Below are positions 5,528 to 7,308 of a stretch of 7,308 bases of DNA, piece after piece. The position numbers and the translations under genes are program-made. The notes below the pieces were generated by a model. That model searched no databases and was not told the DNA's origin. It worked only from the letters and a program-made list of their open reading frames with translations. Source of the stretch: Pseudomonadales bacterium. Its GTDB lineage: Bacteria; Pseudomonadota; Gammaproteobacteria; Pseudomonadales; UBA3067. The stretch is taken from positions 1 through 7,308 of the forward strand of contig JAESUE010000092.1 in the NCBI GenBank assembly GCA_016763235.1, given 5' to 3'. Numbering within the stretch: position 1 is the stretch's first letter; each line of letters opens with the position of its first letter.

Positions 5528-6004
5528 CTATATATATAACACTTCAGCGATCTCAAAAACCACTGTTCTAGCCGGAGTTTCGACAGTCACCTCGTCACCA
5601 ACTTCTTTGCCGATAAGACCTCGTGCAATTGGCGAGTTCACAGATAGCTTCCCCTTCTTAATATCGGCCTCATCATCACCAACAATGTGATACGTTTTCT
5701 CTTCCTCTGTCTCAACATTGATGATTTTAATGGTGGTGCCGAAGATGACCTTACCTTTGTTTTCTATACTTAAAACGTCGATAACTTGAGCATCTGCAAG
5801 TTTGCCTTCGACTTCTTTAATCCGCCCTTCCGCAAACGATTGCTGCTCACGCGCCGCGTGATATTCTGCGTTTTCTTTTAAATCACCGTGCTCACGAGCC
5901 TCAGCAATAGCCGATATGATACGAGGTCGCACCGTTCCTTTTAGGTGTTTTAGTTCTTCTTGAAGGGCTTCCGCACCTTTTAGTGTCATTGGAACTCTTT
6001 TCAT
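5528..6004 (-). CDS. greA: Transcription elongation factor GreA
   Basis: Binds in the RNA polymerase secondary channel and stimulates cleavage of backtracked transcripts, rescuing stalled complexes. 158 residues, identical in length to E. coli GreA. The N-terminal antiparallel coiled coil (about 1-75) carries the tip motif HGDLKENAEYHAAREQQ (39-55), with the acidic residues D41 and E44 that coordinate the catalytic Mg. The C-terminal FKBP-like domain includes YHIVGDDEAD (105-114) and SVNSPIARGLIGK (121-133). The ATG at 6004 gives MKRVPMTLKGAEAL, matching the family. The frame stays open to 6076, but those codons overlap carB in another frame and do not match GreA. The start overlaps the carB stop (ATGA), with GGAG 10 nt upstream inside carB, which implies translational coupling. 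A tail-to-tail gap of 35 bp separates it from yhbY; I see no clear terminator there. Confidence 0.97.
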   Translation of the reverse strand: MKRVPMTLKGAEALQEELKHLKGTVRPRIISAIAEAREHGDLKENAEYHAAREQQSFAEGRIKEVEGKLADAQVIDVLSIENKGKVIFGTTIKIINVETEEEKTYHIVGDDEADIKKGKLSVNSPIARGLIGKEVGDEVTVETPARTVVFEIAEVLYI

Positions 6005-7308
6005 TGCTGCAGTTCTCCATGTATGTCCTGTAAACACCGCACAGCTGTCGCGTCGCCGAATTGCAACGCCATACAAATGGCCTCTGCACCACTAATCGTT
6101 GTGGTATAGCAAACCTTACGCTGAAGGGCTGTTCTTCGAATGGTAAAGGAGTCAGCGATGGCCTGCGCTCCCTCTGTGGTATTCACAATAAAGGAGATTT
6201 CTCCATTTTTCAGCATATCGCCAATATGCGGACGACCTTCCATCACTTTATTCACCGCGTGCACCGGCAAGCCTGCCGCTTCAATCACTTTGGCTGTACC
6301 CCGTGTTGCCGCTAACTCGAAACCCAAGCTAAGCAAATCGCGAGCGACCTTCACAACACCTTTTTTATCCGCATCCCTAACACTGAGAAACGCACAACCT
6401 TCAACAGGAAATACTTCTCCCGTAGCGATAGCCGCTTTCAGAAAGGCTTCAGGAAAGGTGTCACCCACCCCCATAACTTCTCCGGTTGAGCGCATTTCAG
6501 GCCCAAGGATCGGATCAACCCCTAAGAATTTATCAAAGGGAAAGACCGCCTCTTTAACATTATACTTTTTGGGAATGATTTCTTTTACAAAACCTTGTTC
6601 AACAAGGCTCGTTCCTACCATGCAACGCGCCGCTATCTTTGCCAATGACTCGCCAATACATTTGGACATAAATGGCACGGTGCGAGAACCACGAGGGTTC
6701 ACTTCAATAACATAAACCTCATTATCCTTAACAGCAAATTGCACATTCATCAGGCCTTTCACGCCAAGCTCAAGTGCCATGCTACGGCTTTGCTCTCTCA
6801 TTACATCCTGCACTTCCTGGCTAAGACTGTAAGGAGGGAAGGAGCAAGCCGAATCACCCGAGTGCACGCCAGCTTGCTCGATATGCTGCATAATGCCACC
6901 GATCACCACTTGCTTGCCGTCGGAAACGGCGTCCACATCAACTTCTATTGCATCATCAAGAAAGCGATCAAGTAAAACCGGGCTGTCATTAGAGACCTGC
7001 ACGGCTTCAGTAAGATAACGCTTTAGATCGTCCAAGTCGTGAACAATTTCCATGGCTCTGCCGCCCAACACATAGGAGGGGCGCACCACCATTGGAAAAC
7101 CAATTTCTGATGACAAGCGCAAGCCTTCCTCGACCGTTTTTGCCGTACGGTTAGGGGGTTGCTTAAGGTTTAATTTTTCAACCAACAGTTTAAAGCGCTC
7201 GCGATCTTCTGCTCGATCAATCGCATCAGGCTCGGTACCAATAATGGGGACACCTGCTAACTCAAGAGCACGCGCTAACTTTAGTGGAGTTTGGCCGCCA
7301 AACTGCAC
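6001..7308 (-). CDS. carB: Carbamoyl-phosphate synthase large subunit, C-terminal part (runs off right edge)
   Basis: The C-terminal 435 residues of a protein about 1,070 long. The large subunit makes carbamoyl phosphate from bicarbonate, ammonia (from the CarA glutaminase) and two ATP, for pyrimidines and arginine. The frame is open to the edge; the first codon shown is an internal GTG (Val), not a start. Visible parts: FGGQTPLKLA (3-12), the second ATP-grasp domain with RPSYVLGGRAM (76-86), GGIMQHIEQAGVHSGDS (137-153) and metal-ligand region IEVNPR (201-206), then the MGS-like allosteric domain from about 305. Positions matching E. coli S948, K954, T974, T977, K993, N1015 and T1017 are S309, K315, T335, T338, K354, N376 and T378 here. 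All are conserved, so ornithine and UMP control is probably kept. The stop TGA overlaps the greA ATG. carA should lie upstream, outside the window. Confidence 0.98.
   Translation of the reverse strand: MQFGGQTPLKLARALELAGVPIIGTEPDAIDRAEDRERFKLLVEKLNLKQPPNRTAKTVEEGLRLSSEIGFPMVVRPSYVLGGRAMEIVHDLDDLKRYLTEAVQVSNDSPVLLDRFLDDAIEVDVDAVSDGKQVVIGGIMQHIEQAGVHSGDSACSFPPYSLSQEVQDVMREQSRSMALELGVKGLMNVQFAVKDNEVYVIEVNPRGSRTVPFMSKCIGESLAKIAARCMVGTSLVEQGFVKEIIPKKYNVKEAVFPFDKFLGVDPILGPEMRSTGEVMGVGDTFPEAFLKAAIATGEVFPVEGCAFLSVRDADKKGVVKVARDLLSLGFELAATRGTAKVIEAAGLPVHAVNKVMEGRPHIGDMLKNGEISFIVNTTEGAQAIADSFTIRRTALQRKVCYTTTISGAEAICMALQFGDATAVRCLQDIHGELQQ

Noticed and set aside
6005..6076. Longer greA frame up to 6076
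   Set aside because: It overlaps the carB coding end in a different frame, and the added residues are not GreA-like; ATG 6004 gives the exact 158-residue family length.
6140..6715. Plus-strand open frame of 191 codons inside carB
   Set aside because: Antisense shadow of the carB allosteric and ATP-grasp region, with no recognisable motif.
1..7308. A hidden novel system (defence, mobile or biosynthetic) in the window
   Set aside because: Coding sequence is almost continuous and every gene is a recognised core gene in conserved order; the gaps are all about 105 bp or less.

Overview
The window is a stretch of ordinary chromosomal core genes from a gammaproteobacterium. The order carB-greA / yhbY / rlmE-ftsH-folP-glmM-tpiA is the arrangement I know from Pseudomonas and its marine relatives (Cellvibrio/Saccharophagus/Teredinibacter-like groups). 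In E. coli, carB lies elsewhere. By eye the base composition is moderate (about 45-50% GC) and even across the window, which fits a non-enteric, possibly marine gammaproteobacterium. Genus cannot be fixed from the sequence alone. No mobile element, CRISPR array, tRNA, rRNA or defence gene is visible.

Layout from high to low coordinates, which is the direction of transcription for all genes but one. The C-terminal 435 codons of carB (carbamoyl-phosphate synthase large subunit) enter from the right edge and overlap greA by 4 bp (ATGA). greA ends 35 bp from the convergent gene yhbY, the only plus-strand gene. yhbY and rlmE are divergent, with a 105-bp shared upstream region. rlmE is followed by a 97-bp promoter-like gap and then ftsH, folP, glmM and the first 18 codons of tpiA, which runs off the left edge. 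No gene-free stretch exceeds about 105 bp.

The genes cover carbamoyl phosphate supply (carB), transcript cleavage factor (greA), large-subunit ribosome assembly and 23S rRNA 2'-O-methylation (yhbY, rlmE), membrane protein quality control (ftsH), folate synthesis (folP), amino-sugar supply for the cell wall (glmM) and glycolysis (tpiA). Key catalytic residues are intact in every enzyme, and I saw no frameshift or truncation other than the two window edges.

I found no previously undescribed system. The most interesting spot is the ftsH-folP junction (2300-2386). The conserved N-terminal segment of dihydropteroate synthase is encoded in frame directly after the ftsH stop, but no ATG, GTG or TTG precedes it. 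The first standard start is an internal-looking ATG at 2299 with no Shine-Dalgarno site and a strong hairpin (2314-2337) just upstream. This suggests a non-AUG start, unusual translational coupling or an N-terminally shortened FolP.
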